Below, one piece after another: positions 8,609 through 21,300 of a DNA stretch of 51,510 bases; positions within the stretch are counted from its first letter, which is position 1; every line of letters starts with the position of its first letter. Source of the DNA: JBMOLK01 sp049325575 (lineage in GTDB: Bacteria; Bacillota; Clostridia; Acetivibrionales; Acetivibrionaceae); contig JBMOLK010000243.1 in NCBI GenBank assembly GCA_049325575.1, forward strand, positions 1 through 51,510. Direction: 5' to 3'. The position numbers and the translations under genes are program-made. The notes beneath the pieces are model-generated. The model worked only from the letters and a program-made list of their open reading frames with translations, searched no databases and was not told the origin of the DNA.

Positions 8609-10020
8609 ATGTACAAATATATATCAAAGAAAATTAAATTACCAGGAGATTTTTTCTTACCCTTTGGAGGAAGATTAAATCCAGACAATCGTTGGGTTGT
8701 TTTATCTACTATGATTCCTTGGGAAGAGTTTGAAGATGAGTATGCAAAAAACTTCAAAAAGACAAATAGAGGTGAAAAAGCGTACAACGTACGTGTAGCG
8801 CTTGGAAGTTTGATTATCAAAGAACGCCTTGGACTGTCAGATGAGGAAACAGTAAATCAAATATCAGAGAACCCGTATCTCCAGTATTTTTTAGGCTTTG
8901 AATCTTATACGGAAAAAGCACCTTTTGACCCATCACAGTTAACACACTTCCGTAAAAGATTTCCGGAAGATATGTTGAACAGGATAAACGAGAGCATTAT
9001 AAAACGTGAGGACAAAAAAGATGATGGTGACGATGATTCTTCAAAAGGACCTTCGGGTGGTGAAGAGTCTAAAGAGAATAATATCGAAGTGAAGAACTCT
9101 GGAACATTGATAATAGATGCTACCTGTACACCGGCAGACATTCAGTACCCTACTGATATCAGATTGTTGAATGATGCCAGAGAATTGCTTGAGGAGATTG
9201 TAGATATTCTTCACGTACCTGATAAGGGAAAAGAAGCAAGGCCAAGAACATATCGGGAAAAGGCAAGATGCTCCGGTATATTCGGCGGTTACTGAAAATT
9301 ACTGAAGCATTGGCTGATAAGAATGGGTTAACGCTACTCAAAAAGCAGCAGTACAAGAACTTACTAGTGATAAACGAATTGTACAGGCAGCAGTTGGAAA
9401 TGTATGAAAAAAGGAATACAAGAATAGATGATAGGATAGTAAGCATTAGCCAACCACATGTGAGGCCAATAGTTCGAGGGAAAGTATCAGCATCAACTGA
9501 ATTCGGTGCAAAAGTTGGAATAAGTGTAGAGGATGGCTTTGTAAGAAGTGAAATAATCAGTTGGGATGCGTTTAATGAAGGAATAACATTAAAAGAAGCG
9601 GTTGAAAGATACAAGGATAGAAATGGTTTTTATCCAGCTGTTGTGCAGGCCGATAAAATATACAGGAACAGAGATAACCGGGAATATTGCACAAAAAACA
9701 ATATACGACTAAGTGGGCCTGGTCTTGGGCGCAAAACAGAGGAAGTAAAGAAAGAAGAACAGAAACAAGCATATCTTGACAGTTGTGAAAGGAATCAGGT
9801 TGAAGGAAAAAGGAAATATTCACTTGCAAAAATAATGACAAAGTTAGCTGGAACAAGTGCTACAACTATTGTCTTAAATTTTATTGTAACGAACTTGGAA
9901 AAGAAGTTAAGGCTTCTTTCGTGCTATTTTATAAAATACATTGAAACAATTATTATTGGGTATGAAAGCAATATTTTGTTTAGGTTTTTGAATCCAGAAT
10001 CAAAATACTGCTTTCGTTAA
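8609..10020 (+). pseudogene. Decayed IS1182/IS5-type transposase
   Basis: The first frame (8609-9295) carries the IS1182-type N-terminal domain (LGSLIIKERLGLSDEE, LGFESY, then LTHFRKRF) and the start of the DDE catalytic domain (LIIDATCTPADIQYPTD). The frame breaks at about 9270, after PRTYREKAR, and continues in another frame from LRYIRRLL. Family members normally have an extra Lys-rich stretch there, so this is a deletion with a frameshift. The second frame continues with the catalytic part (VQADKIYRNRDNREYC) and ends at 10020. Near RNQVEGKRKY a few conserved residues (family pattern EGKFGxGKRxY) also seem lost. The element is very likely dead. I could not find convincing terminal inverted repeats. 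Confidence 0.85.
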
Positions 10021-10280
10021 GTAAACCCAAATTACAAATCATAAAGAATAAGTCAAAGATCTTTAGAATTGGCCTCGTTTAGGGGCTGCAATTTCCAATT
10101 TAATGGGTACTAAATCAGGGCAAATAAATTTATACTTGAAAGAATAAGAAATCATGCATGAACTCCTAAATATGGAATAAGTAAGTAAAAAAGTGTTATC
10201 GTTTTGTGTTTGGTTTAGACTACTTATGGGGTACAACAGTAATAGCATGATGACTTTTTTATATAAAAAGGAGAGAATAC

Positions 10281-10703
10281 ATGGACATAACTAAAATCCC
10301 ATTTAACGAATTTATGAAAATCAGAAAAACGGATAAAGAGGGCTGTATTTTTGAAATCAATGATGAACCCCAATACTTAAACCATCTGGGAACAGTCCAT
10401 GCCAGTACCCAGTTCGCTCTAGCAGAAGCCACCAGCGGTCAATATATGCTTGAAGTTTTTAAAGAGCATAGGGGAAGGAAGATCCTTCCTGTAGTCAGGG
10501 CTGTAGAAACAAAGTACAAAAAACCTGCCAAAGGCCGGATATTTTCCAGTGCTCATATGAGCCATGAGGAAATAGAAAAGGTAAATGAGAGTTTAAGGAC
10601 AAAAGGTCGTGCAATACTGGAGGTTGTTGTTAAAATACACGACTATGATGATGAGGTAACGATGGTTTCTAAATTTACCTGGTATGTCCAATTAATAAAC
10701 TAA
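10281..10703 (+). CDS. Hot-dog fold thioesterase-like protein (DUF4442/YiiD-C type)
   Basis: The 140-residue protein has the pattern of a single hot-dog domain. The central motif LNHLGTVHASTQFALAEATS matches the asparagine and helix that form the active site in PaaI/YiiD-type thioesterases, and basic strands (VRAVETKYKKPAKGRIFSS) follow. Family members hydrolyse or bind acyl-CoA or acyl-ACP thioesters. It is the first gene of the cluster, behind AAAAAGGAGAG, and lies 51 bases before the radical SAM gene in the same direction. In this setting it could trim acyl-ACP or proofread the polyketide synthase; that role is inferred from position only. The decayed transposase lies just upstream. Confidence 0.75.
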   Translation: MDITKIPFNEFMKIRKTDKEGCIFEINDEPQYLNHLGTVHASTQFALAEATSGQYMLEVFKEHRGRKILPVVRAVETKYKKPAKGRIFSSAHMSHEEIEKVNESLRTKGRAILEVVVKIHDYDDEVTMVSKFTWYVQLIN

Positions 10704-10754
10704 CATGGGAACTAAATTTTTTAATAAAGAGTAAATGATGATTGGAGGAATAAA

Positions 10755-12119
10755 ATGAGAATACTGTTGATTCAGCCAAAGGCGCATAAGCTTATTAAAG
10801 GAATTGGCACCAGATTTAAACTTCCGCCATGGTCGCTTTGTGCAGTTGCTGCACTAATACCGGGAGAACATGATATTTCAATAGTTGATGAGTTGTTTGA
10901 GGATATCAACTTTGACGAAAAAGTAGATCTGGTAGGTATTACCGGCACTACCTCGGCAGTAAAGCGTGGTTATGAGGTTGCTGATGAATTTCGAAAAAGA
11001 GGCGTTAAAGTCGTTATGGGTGGAATACATGTATCTGCGATGCCGGAGGAAGCATTGGAGCACTGCGATGCAGTTGCAGTAGGCGAAGCGGAGTTGATCT
11101 GGGGAGACATTGTAGAAGATGCCCAAAAAGGAACCCTAAAAAAAATATACAAGGCTGAGACCTTCTTTGATATGAAGGGATTACCCAAGCCAAGATTTGA
11201 CTTGATCAAATACCCTGAAAAATACACGATTTATCAATATGTACAAACGACGCGGGGCTGCCCCTATAATTGCGAGTTCTGTTCAGCCACTAAGTTCTGG
11301 GGAAATAAATACCGCTACCGTCCTATCGATGAAGTCATCGAAGAAGTCAAAACTCTTGACAGATCACAGCCTATATTCATTGTTGACGACCATATTGGTG
11401 CAAACCCCAATTATGCAAAAGAGTTGTTTGAAAAGCTTGCACCGCTCAAGATTAAATGGGCCAGCCAAACAGGTGTTAAGACTGCGAGCAGGGAAGGTTT
11501 TTTGGAGCTTGCGGCTAAAAGTGGCTGCATACTATTGTTTATCGGGTTCGAATCCATTAACGAAGACAGTTTAAAGCAATCAAATAAAAACCAAAACAAC
11601 CCAAAAGAATATAGAAATCTTATTAAAAGGGCCCATAAGAATAGAATTCTCATTCAGGGAGCTTTTGTAATCGGTCTTGATAACGATAAGCCGGATGTAT
11701 TCAAAAGACTGCACAAGTTTGTAGATGAAATGAAATTTGACTGTATACAGTTTAATATACCCTATCCCTATGCAGGGACACAATTACGTGAACGGTTGAT
11801 CCGGGAAGATAGGATTACCTGCTATGATTATGATAATTATATCCTGGATGGTGTAAATTTCATTCCCAAGAACATGACACAGGAGCAATTGTTTGAAGGG
11901 TACAGGTGGCTTTACGGCAAAAACTGTTCCATATGGGCGCTGTTCAAAAGAAGTTTCAGGAAGATACTGCAAGGACAACTTTTTAACAGTGTTATAGCTC
12001 TAAAAATGAATCTGGGAACCAGACGGGGTTTTAAAATTATGAAAGAATACAGCAAAAATTATAACCCAATCCAATATCCAAAACAGGGACAGAGTGCCAA
12101 TAATCCTATATCGATGTAA
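10755..12119 (+). CDS. B12-binding radical SAM enzyme
   Basis: The N-terminal about 140 residues have the cobalamin-binding Rossmann pattern (MRILLIQPKAH, GITGTTSAVKRGYEVADEFR, VVMGGIHVSAMPEEALEHCD). The radical SAM domain follows with the CxxxCxxC cluster site CPYNCEFC (Cys169, Cys173, Cys176) and GIxGxD-like IVDDHIGAN. The C-terminal about 90 residues (FIPKNMTQEQLFEGYRWLY) match the extension seen in HpnJ/BchE-like and DUF4070-containing proteins. Family enzymes methylate or rearrange unactivated carbons, often on lipids, polyketides or tetrapyrroles. TTGGAGG precedes the ATG. Its place directly before the polyketide synthase gene suggests it modifies that product or its starter, but no substrate can be read from sequence. 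Confidence 0.88.
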   Translation: MRILLIQPKAHKLIKGIGTRFKLPPWSLCAVAALIPGEHDISIVDELFEDINFDEKVDLVGITGTTSAVKRGYEVADEFRKRGVKVVMGGIHVSAMPEEALEHCDAVAVGEAELIWGDIVEDAQKGTLKKIYKAETFFDMKGLPKPRFDLIKYPEKYTIYQYVQTTRGCPYNCEFCSATKFWGNKYRYRPIDEVIEEVKTLDRSQPIFIVDDHIGANPNYAKELFEKLAPLKIKWASQTGVKTASREGFLELAAKSGCILLFIGFESINEDSLKQSNKNQNNPKEYRNLIKRAHKNRILIQGAFVIGLDNDKPDVFKRLHKFVDEMKFDCIQFNIPYPYAGTQLRERLIREDRITCYDYDNYILDGVNFIPKNMTQEQLFEGYRWLYGKNCSIWALFKRSFRKILQGQLFNSVIALKMNLGTRRGFKIMKEYSKNYNPIQYPKQGQSANNPISM

Positions 12120-12180
12120 TCTATATTGTATGGTACATATTGTTTAAGAGAATGTTTAGTTATAAGTAGTTTTTAACGCC

Positions 12181-12273
12181 AGCCCTATAAGAATAATGAT
12201 AAATCAGTACCATAATCCCACTAACCTGCAAGGGTGATCTGTATGGATTGTGGTACTTGTATTTTTATGGGCT
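12181..12273 (+). promoter_or_regulatory. Long imperfect hairpin in the leader of the PKS gene
   Basis: AGCCC (12181-12185) pairs with GGGCT (12269-12273). An inner helix of about nine pairs follows, then a 13-pair helix AGTACCATAATCC (12206-12218) with GGATTGTGGTACT (12245-12257). The loop 12219-12244 can form a small ACC/GGT stem. No T-run follows, so it is not a classic intrinsic terminator. It may be a regulatory leader structure for the 10.7-kb gene 40 bases downstream, or a small palindromic insertion. Confidence 0.55.
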
Positions 12274-12313
12274 TTACATATTTCAACGATGCTGAATTTT
12301 CGGAGGTCAATGT

Positions 12314-15300
12314 ATGCTTACAAATATTCATCAAAGCCTGGTTGATATTTTAGAGACAAGGCAAAGCACTAGTGATAAGGGAATAACTCATATTTATGGC
12401 GAGGAAAACGAGATTTACATTTCATACAGGGATTTATACCATAATGCCTTAAAAATTCTTTATACGCTGCAGTGTAAAGGTTTAAGTCCCGGGGATGAAC
12501 TGATCCTGCAAATAGATGACAATATTACGTTTCTAAATGTGTTTTGGGGCTGCCTTCTTGGAGGGATTATCCCTGTTCCAGTTTCTATAGGAAATAATGA
12601 TGAACACCGAAGGAAAATATTTAAAATCTGGGATGTATTAAATAACCCACATTTAATTACCGATGAAAGAGTTTTTTCAAATCTTGAAAAGTTTGCAGTA
12701 AATAATAGTTGGCAGGATACTTTCGAAAGAATCAAGGAGAAGAGTATTTTTATCGGCCAGGCCGGTGAAGAAACCGGGAAAGGCAGTGTGTTCCGTTCTA
12801 AGAAGGAAGATGTCGCCTTTATTCAGTTTTCTTCAGGTTCCACAGGAGAGCCAAAAGGTGTAGTGCTGACTCATGAAAATCTGCTGTTCAATCTCGAGGG
12901 AGTCATATACTCTTCAAGGATGGAGCAAAAGGATTCGTTTCTAGGATGGATGCCGCTAACACACGATATGGGAATGATAGGGTTCCACCTGCTACCGTTA
13001 GCTTTAGATGTAAACCAGTGTATTATGCCTACTGCTCTTTTCATACGAAGGCCAACCCTGTGGCTGAAGAAAGCCAGTGAGCATAAATCTACGGTTATTT
13101 CCTCGCCAAACTTCGGGTATGGGTATTTCTTAAACTATTTCAATCCCGAAACAGCTAAAGACTGGGATCTGTCTAATATTCGCATTATTTTTAACGGTGC
13201 AGAACCCATTTCAGTCGAATTGTGTGATAAATTTCTAGATCACTTGAAGGAATATGGCCTAAAGAGGGAAGCCATGTATACTGTTTATGGCCTGGCAGAA
13301 GCAAGCGTTGCCGTTGCTTTTCCCGAACCTGGAACAGTGTTTGAAAAAATAAATGTAGACAGACGCTCACTTAATATTGGACAAACAGTTAAGGAATTTG
13401 ATGAGGGCAATTATTATGACAGTATAGTTTTTGCAGTGGAAGGATATCCCGTCAAGCATTGTTTTGTCAGGATATGTGACGAGAATTGTAACGAATTAAA
13501 CCAGATGACTGTAGGGTTTGTGCATATTCGCGGAAAGAATGTTACCCGGGGCTATTACAATAATAAAGAAGCTACGGATAGACTGATTACCGATGATGGA
13601 TGGGTCAATACCGGGGATTTGGGATTTATTAATACCAGTGGACAGCTTGTTATTACAGGAAGAGCAAAGGATGTAATATTTGTAAGAGGTCAAAACCTCT
13701 ACCCTCATGATATAGAACGCTTGATACTTGATGACGGCTTAGGTGAGCTCGGGAAGATAGCAGTGTGTGGAGCTTATGATAGCGAGAGCAGCAGCGAGGA
13801 AATAATTGCTTTTGTTTTATTTAAGAAAAAGCTAGAGGAATTTGTGCAGACAGCTGTACAAATTAAAAATACCGTAAATGAGAAGATTGGGCTTCAAATA
13901 AAGCATGTAATACCGGTAAGGGATATTCCAAAGACAACAAGCGGGAAGGTGCAAAGATATAAACTGTCTGAACTGTTTCAGAAGGGGGCTTTTAAGGCCA
14001 TTACGGACAAACTTGGTCAGCTGATAAGTGAAAATGGGAAAAAAGCGGATAGAAGTGCCGACAAGGTGGGCAGCTGCAAAACGCAAGTTCCGGTAAAAAA
14101 TTCGGAGAGTATACAAAACTGGCTGGTTGAGAAAATTTCAACAGTTAAAAAAATTCTGCCAAAACAGGTCGGACTGGAAGAATCCTTTTCCAGTTTTGGC
14201 CTTGACTCTGTAAATGTTGTAAGAATTGCATCGGAATTAAGCGATTGGTTGGGGCGCGATGTTTCACCGACTCAAATATATGATTATGCTAACATAAAAA
14301 ATCTGTCCCAATACCTGGGCGGGGAAGAAATTAAAAAGAACAAGGTAAGTTTGCAGCAAGATGCCTGTATTAAGGAAAAAGAAGATATTGCAATCGTCGG
14401 CATTGGATGCCGGTTCCCCCAAGCTTCCAATGCGGAGGAATTTTGGAACCTGCTGGTGGGAGGTGATGATGCTGTCACCGGAATACCCGAAGACAGGAGG
14501 TTAAATAGTAATGAAAGCTTATCATCGGTTGAGTGGCCCCAGTGGGGAGGTTTTATAGACCACGTAGACAAGTTTGATCCCCTATTCTTTGGCATTTCTC
14601 CGCGTGAAGCAGAAAACATGGACCCACAGCAAAGAATCCTTCTGGAAGTATGTTGGGAAGCATTTGAGCACGCAGGGATAAACCCCGGGGATTTAAAGGG
14701 AACATGTACAGGTGTGTTTATCGGTATTTCAAATTCTGAATATTTAGGTATGCAAAAAAAGTCACCGGATCTTCTAAATGCTTATTATGGCACTGGAAAT
14801 GCTTTTTCCATTAATGCCAACAGGATATCATACCTATTCGATTTCCAGGGGCCAAGTATAGCCATAGATACGGCATGCTCCTCTTCACTGGCAGCGGTAC
14901 ATCAAGCGTGCAGGAGTATTTTGGATGGCGAATGTGAACTGGCTGCAGCAGGAGGAGTAAATCTTATTCTTACACCCGATTTGAATATAGCTTTCAATAA
15001 GGCAGGAATGCTTTCAAAAGATGGAAGATGCAAGGCTTTTGATGAAGCAGCTGACGGATATGTAAGGGGAGAGGGCTGTGGAGTGGTCATTCTAAAGCCG
15101 CTGCATAAAGCCCTGGAAGATAAAGATACAATATATGCAGTCATCAAAGGAAGTGCAGCCAACCATAATGGTAAGAGCAGCGGATTGACAGTTCCAAACG
15201 GGATTGCACAGCAGAACGTTATAAGGAGAGCCCTTAAAAATGCAAGGATCAAACCTTCAGAGGTTGGTTATATTGAAGCTCATGGAACCGGAACATCTCT

Positions 15301-18300
15301 TGGCGACCCTATTGAGTTCCAGGCCCTAAAGGAGGTATTTTTGGACGGACGTAAGGGTAACGAAAAATGCTATGTGGGTTCGGTAAAGACAAATATCGGC
15401 CATCTGGAGGCTGCAGCCGGTATTGCAGGCTTGATTAAGGCAGCCTTGATGCTTCGTCATGGAAAGATACCTCCACATTTACATTTCAAGAGATTGAACC
15501 CATTGATCAAGTTGGATAATACTCCCTTTAATATCCCTGTAAGCCTTACGGATTGGAGCTCGGAGGGAAGAAAAAGGATTGCTGGAGTCAGCTCATTTGG
15601 TTTTGGAGGGAGCAATGTGCATGTTGTACTGGAAGAGTATAATAGTTGCACAACTAGTGAAAAACAATCGCCAGGCGGCCAGAAGATTGTGGTTCTATCG
15701 GCAAATGATAAGGATTGTCTCAAGGAATATGCTAAAAGGTTAAGGGATAGAGTCCATAGACTTATAGATAAAGAGTGCCATACAAAGGGTAGTAGTGTTC
15801 CAGAGTGCAGCCTTGCCGATATTGCATATACCCTCCAGGTTGGAAGGGCGCATATGCAGGAGAGATTGGCTATAACTGTGACAAGTATCGAGGAACTGTA
15901 TGATGAACTAAGCAGGTATTGCAGCGGTGAAAACAACGTCTGTAGCCTGTTGACCGGCAGTTGTGCCGGAAATAACCTGGGTGCAGATCACTTTCTTGCT
16001 CATGAGGAGGGAAATGAATATTTAAAGCTGCTTATTAAGAACCGGAATTACAGAATTATATCTAAATTATGGGTTTCTGGGCTTGATATTGACTGGGCGC
16101 TGCTGCATACAAACGGGGATAGAAGAAAGGTGGCACTGCCTACATATCCATTCAGAAAAGAAAGGTTCTGGCCCCAAGCGGATTTGACAGAGATGAAGCC
16201 GGTCCATGAAGAAAGTGAAGTTTTATTCATGGAAAAGGCGTGGAAGCGTTCGGCGGAAACTATAGATGGCAGCAATGAAGAAATCGGTACCCTTCTTTTT
16301 ATTGTTAATGAAGGCACCAGGGGATTGGTGCAAAAAATCACCCTGCAGAATAAGGATGTTCACATTCTAAATGCCGGTGATTCACCTCAAGCATTAGGTT
16401 TTATCAAATTTGATAAAAACACGGTCCTGGTTGATTTATCAGATATGGGTGAAGAAAAGGCAAATACCGCATGTGAGCTTGAAAAACTTCCGCTTATACA
16501 GACTCTCATAAAGAGATATCTGCATGAGAAACTAACGATGCTGCATTTTACCCTGGCAAGACAGAAACCGGAGAATAACAAAATAAACCTCAAGGGGACT
16601 GTAATGGCAGGGTTTATTAGAATGCTCGGGACGGAGTATGGGAAAGTTTATGCAAAATCAATAGATTTGCTGCCTGAGGATTTAAATTACTTAAACGAGA
16701 TAATATTGAGGGAAGTTAAATCCTGGGATGGTATCAGTGAGGTATGCTACAGAAACGGAGACCGGATGATACCCTATATGCAGCAAACTGCTTCAAGGTA
16801 TTCTAAGCTTCCTGTTACCATCAGCACAGACCATTCAAAATACGCCAGGGATAAGGTCATAGTGATTACCGGTGGTACTAGAGGAATAGGATTGGAAATT
16901 GCAAAGCATTTGGTAAAAAAGGGAGTTACAAAATTAGTTTTAACGGGACGACAGGAGATACCTGACCGGGGACAATGGGAGATGCTCATTGCTTCGAAAG
17001 ATTCCGACAGGGATATGGTGAGGAAAATTACACAACTAACTGAATTGGAGAAAATGGGTGCTAAGATACGTTTATACTGCGGGTCATTAGTTGGCAAAAA
17101 GGAGTTAAAAGAATATTTCGATGAAGTTCGCAAAGACTTCGGTGATATTATCGGGGTCATACACTGCGCCGGGTTGGTTATTCATGATAATCCTGCTTTT
17201 ATTAACAAGAAGCTGTCTGATGTTCAAGCCGTACTTGAACCTAAAGTCAGCGCACTTGAGGTATTGCATGAAGTGTTTGAAAATGATCATCTGAAGTTTT
17301 TCGTTGTTTTTTCCTCAATCTCAGCAGTGATACCAGGTCTGGCTACAGGAATAAGTGACTACTCAGCAGCTAATTATTTTATGGATGCATTTGTTGAAAG
17401 TAAATTGAGAGATGGGTTCGGATACTATAAATCCATCAACTGGCCAAGCTGGAGAGACACGGGTATGGGTACCAAGGCGTCAGGTAAGTATGTGGATCTC
17501 GGACTTAAAACAATATCATTGGCTGAGGGGCTTCAATTATTTGACTGGTGTATTGAAGCTTCTCATAGCCCGTGTATATCAATTTTAAAAGTAGATGAAC
17601 AAAAGTTTGAACATGGCGCTCTTCTGCAAGTGAAAAAGGATGTGCAACCTGTGACTGAAGAAGTAAAACCGGATACGGCAATAAAAGCGGAAGGTACCGG
17701 GTTGTCAGGTTATTTAAAGGAACTATTCTCGACTGAATTAAAAATACAACCGGATAAGATCAAGGAGGATGCAGACTTTAGCAGCCTGGGAGTGGACTCC
17801 ATTATTCTTGCGGAGATGGTTAAGAAAATTGAGGAAAAACTTTGTATCGTTCTTGACCCCTCGGTTTTCTGGCAGTATCCGAATATAAAGGCCCTGGCAT
17901 CCTTTCTAAGTGGTTTGTGTGATGAGCAGAAGATATTTACGGAAGTTCAAAACAATATGGATGAGGTTGTATTTCAAGGCTTCGCTAGTGAGAGAGAAAC
18001 TGCCGCTACATCCTGTGATTTTGGCTCCATACCGGCCAAATCCCCGGAAAAGGCCAAAAAGATAGCAGTAATCGGAGTTGCATGCCGTTTCCCCGGGGCT
18101 CTTGATAAAAATGAATTCTGGAATAATTTGAAGGACGGTAAAGATAGTATTATAGAGGTTCCACCTTCAAGGTGGGATATAGGAGCGTACTTTCAGGAGG
18201 GCTTCTGCGAGGGTAAGAGCATGAGTAAGTGGGGAGGGTTTATAAATGGTATTGAAGAATTTGATTCTCAATATTTTCATGTCGACAAGGACGCTGCAAA

Positions 18301-21300
18301 GCAAACCGATCCCCTTGTAAGGCTCTTTCTAGAAGCAAGCGTGGCGGTTATAAGGGATGCAGGTTATGAGAAAGATGAGATTTCCAACAAAAGGGTAGGT
18401 GTATTTGCAGGGTCAAGGATATCCAGTTATTCGCAAAGGATACAGCAGCCCACAAAAGATACGGTTGTAGCTGCAGGCCAAAACTTTATAGCAGCACACG
18501 TATCCCATTTTATGAACTTGAAGGGACCAAGCATGGTGGTAGATACTGCATGTTCATCTTCGCTGGTCAGCCTGCATCTGGCATGTCAGAGCCTTCTTGC
18601 CGGCGAAACGGAAATGTGCATTGCAGGAGGGGTTGACCTGCTGCTGAATGAAAAAACATATATTTCACTAAGTCAGGCAAAAGCATTATCCCCCGATGGA
18701 AAGTGTCATACTTTCGATAAAAATGCCAACGGGTTTGTTCCGGGCGAAGGATGCGGAGCGGTTTTGTTGAAACCGCTTGACAGGGCCGTTTTGGATGGGG
18801 ATAGAATTTACGCGGTGATTGAGGCTGCAGCTGTTAACAACGATGGTAATACCATGGGGATTACTACGCCTAATTTTGAAGCTCAAATTGAAGTAATTGA
18901 TGATGCTGTCAATAAAGCCGGCATAAACCCTGAAACCATTTCGTATATTGAGGCTCACGGCACTGGAACGCTTATTGGGGATCCCATCGAGCTAAAGGCG
19001 CTTACCTCTGTGTTTCAAAAGTACACCCAACAGAAGCAGTATTGTGGTATAGGAAGTGTAAAGACCAATATAGGCCACTTGCTCAGTGCAGCTGGAATAG
19101 CAGGTTTTATTAAGGTTGTACTTAGTGTGTTTAATAAACAGCTGCCGCCGACATTAAACTGCCAAATACCAAACCCGAGATTTGATTTTTTAATGTCTCC
19201 TTTTTACATTCTCAATGAGTTAAAGCAGTGGGAACCGTTTGATCAGGTAAGACGTGCAGGAATCAGCTCATTTGGTTTCGGAGGAACAAATGCTCATGTT
19301 ATCGTAAGTGATGTTCACTTACAGGAATTTCCCCTCTATAAATGTAGTCGAAAAGAGCTGGAACCTGTAACTTTCAAAAAAGAACGGCTGTGGATTGACA
19401 AGCCAAAAGCTGAGGGTACTTTGTCACCCGGCCATCAAGACATAGCAGCTTTAAAACTAAGAAGTAAAGAAGAGCATTCCTTTGAATTTGATTTGTATAT
19501 AGGCAATAATGATTATATTGTAAGAGATCATAGGGTTTATGGTGTCCGGATTATGCCCGGAGTCACGTTTATTGATTTAGTATACAGAGCTCTTGAACTG
19601 GTTGGACTGGATTTGGAAAAAATAGCAGTACATAATGTTTTGTTTAAAAGCCCGATCTACACTTCAGAGTTGTTCGATAGGGAAGTGAGGATGAGGGTAG
19701 ATAAGAATAACGAGAATTATAGTGTATTGGCCAAAAGTAGAAAAATAACTGCTTCGGGCCGGATAGAAAACTGCTGGGAAGAGAATTTCCGCTGTGAGAT
19801 CCATCTCAACAACAAACTTTATAAAAAGCACATTGATGTAGACACTCTAAAGCTTAAGGCGGCTGAAACTTTAGACTTGGATGAAGCATACCTCTATGTA
19901 AGAAATGCAGGAATTGAACATTTTGAGTTTATGAAGCCATCAGGGAAAATATATCTGGATGAAGAATATTTACTAGCAGAGATAGAACTAAGCAAGCTTG
20001 GAGAAGAGTATGCAAAACTGGCATGCTTTCACCCGGCATTCATGGACTCGGCATCCATAGTATCATTCATGTTCCAGTATAAAGGCATACCGTATGAAAA
20101 ATTGCAGCCTTTTATACCTATTTTTATCGAAGGCTTTCACGCAAATGCTAAGACACAGGAAAAATGCTATATATATGTACAGAAGCAGAATACAGGTGTG
20201 AGTTCGGACGATATGATGTACTCCACTGTGGAGATTGCCGATGCCAGGGGAGAAATTATTGCAGCCTTTAATAAGCTTTCAGCAAAAAAGATACGTACAA
20301 AGGATTTGATTACCAAATTGGAAGCAATTCAACCTGAAGAGAATACAAGTAAAAACCGTTCCAACTCTACAGAAGGAAAAGGTTTAGGCTCAAAACCCAA
20401 AGCAGCCTCAAATCCACTACTGCAAACCCTGCTGGAGGATTTGAAGCAAATGGTTGCAGAAACAGCCGGTATTCCTGCAGAAGGTATAAATATAAAGGAG
20501 GATTTCTATGAATTGGGCCTCAATTCTACAGATTTGCTGCAGCTGGCTTATGACCTTGAGAGAAAGATGGGTAAGACCTTATATCCTACTTTATTGTTTG
20601 AACATTCCACTATAGAGAAATTAGGCGAATATTTTTCAAATCAACAGTCTGATGTATCTTTAGTGCCTGTTATTGATAGTGATAAACAAGAAAGCAGACC
20701 GGAAAGTGAGGTTATGTATTTTTCATACTTGTGTGAGAAGAAGGAATTAACTGGGGGTGAAGAAGACGGTACCCCGGGGAAAGTCATGGTTTTTGACTGT
20801 GCCGACAAGGTTAGTTCTCATGTTGCAAAAACCGATAATGTTGTTCTGATTAAGCCGGGAATGGATTTTGATAAAACCGGTAAAAACACATACATAATCA
20901 ATTACAAAAATGAGCAGCATTTTTTGAGCTTAATAGAAGATCAAATAAATAACGGATCGCTTCCCGGTACTTTATGCTACCTGCTTCCGGATTGTATAGA
21001 AAGTAGTGGATACGGGTTGGAGCATCAGGTTGATAGGTATTTGGAAGAAATATATCCCGTGTTTGTCTTGTGTAAGGCCATACACATTGCCAAACCTAAA
21101 GAACGGCTCAATATTTTTGCAGTGCACAAGGCAGCGGGCCATGGGCAAACTTATTATTCCGCCTTGTCCGGACTCTTCAAAAGCATGCATATGGAAAACA
21201 ATAAAATGAGATTTAAACTTATAGAAACCGATATGGATTTGTGGGGGGACGACTGGGCAAAAGGCAATACTGCCATATTGGATATAATCCGCAGGGAAGC

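Noticed and set aside
8460..10110. Terminal inverted repeats of the IS1182-type element
   Set aside because: GGGGTTGC near 8486 and GGGGCTGC near 10082 are in the same orientation and too short; no inverted pair could be defended.
15650..16200. Possible acyltransferase domain after KS1
   Set aside because: The segment is the short KS linker of trans-AT synthases ending in LPTYPFRKERFW. No GHSxG motif or AT-sized fold is present.
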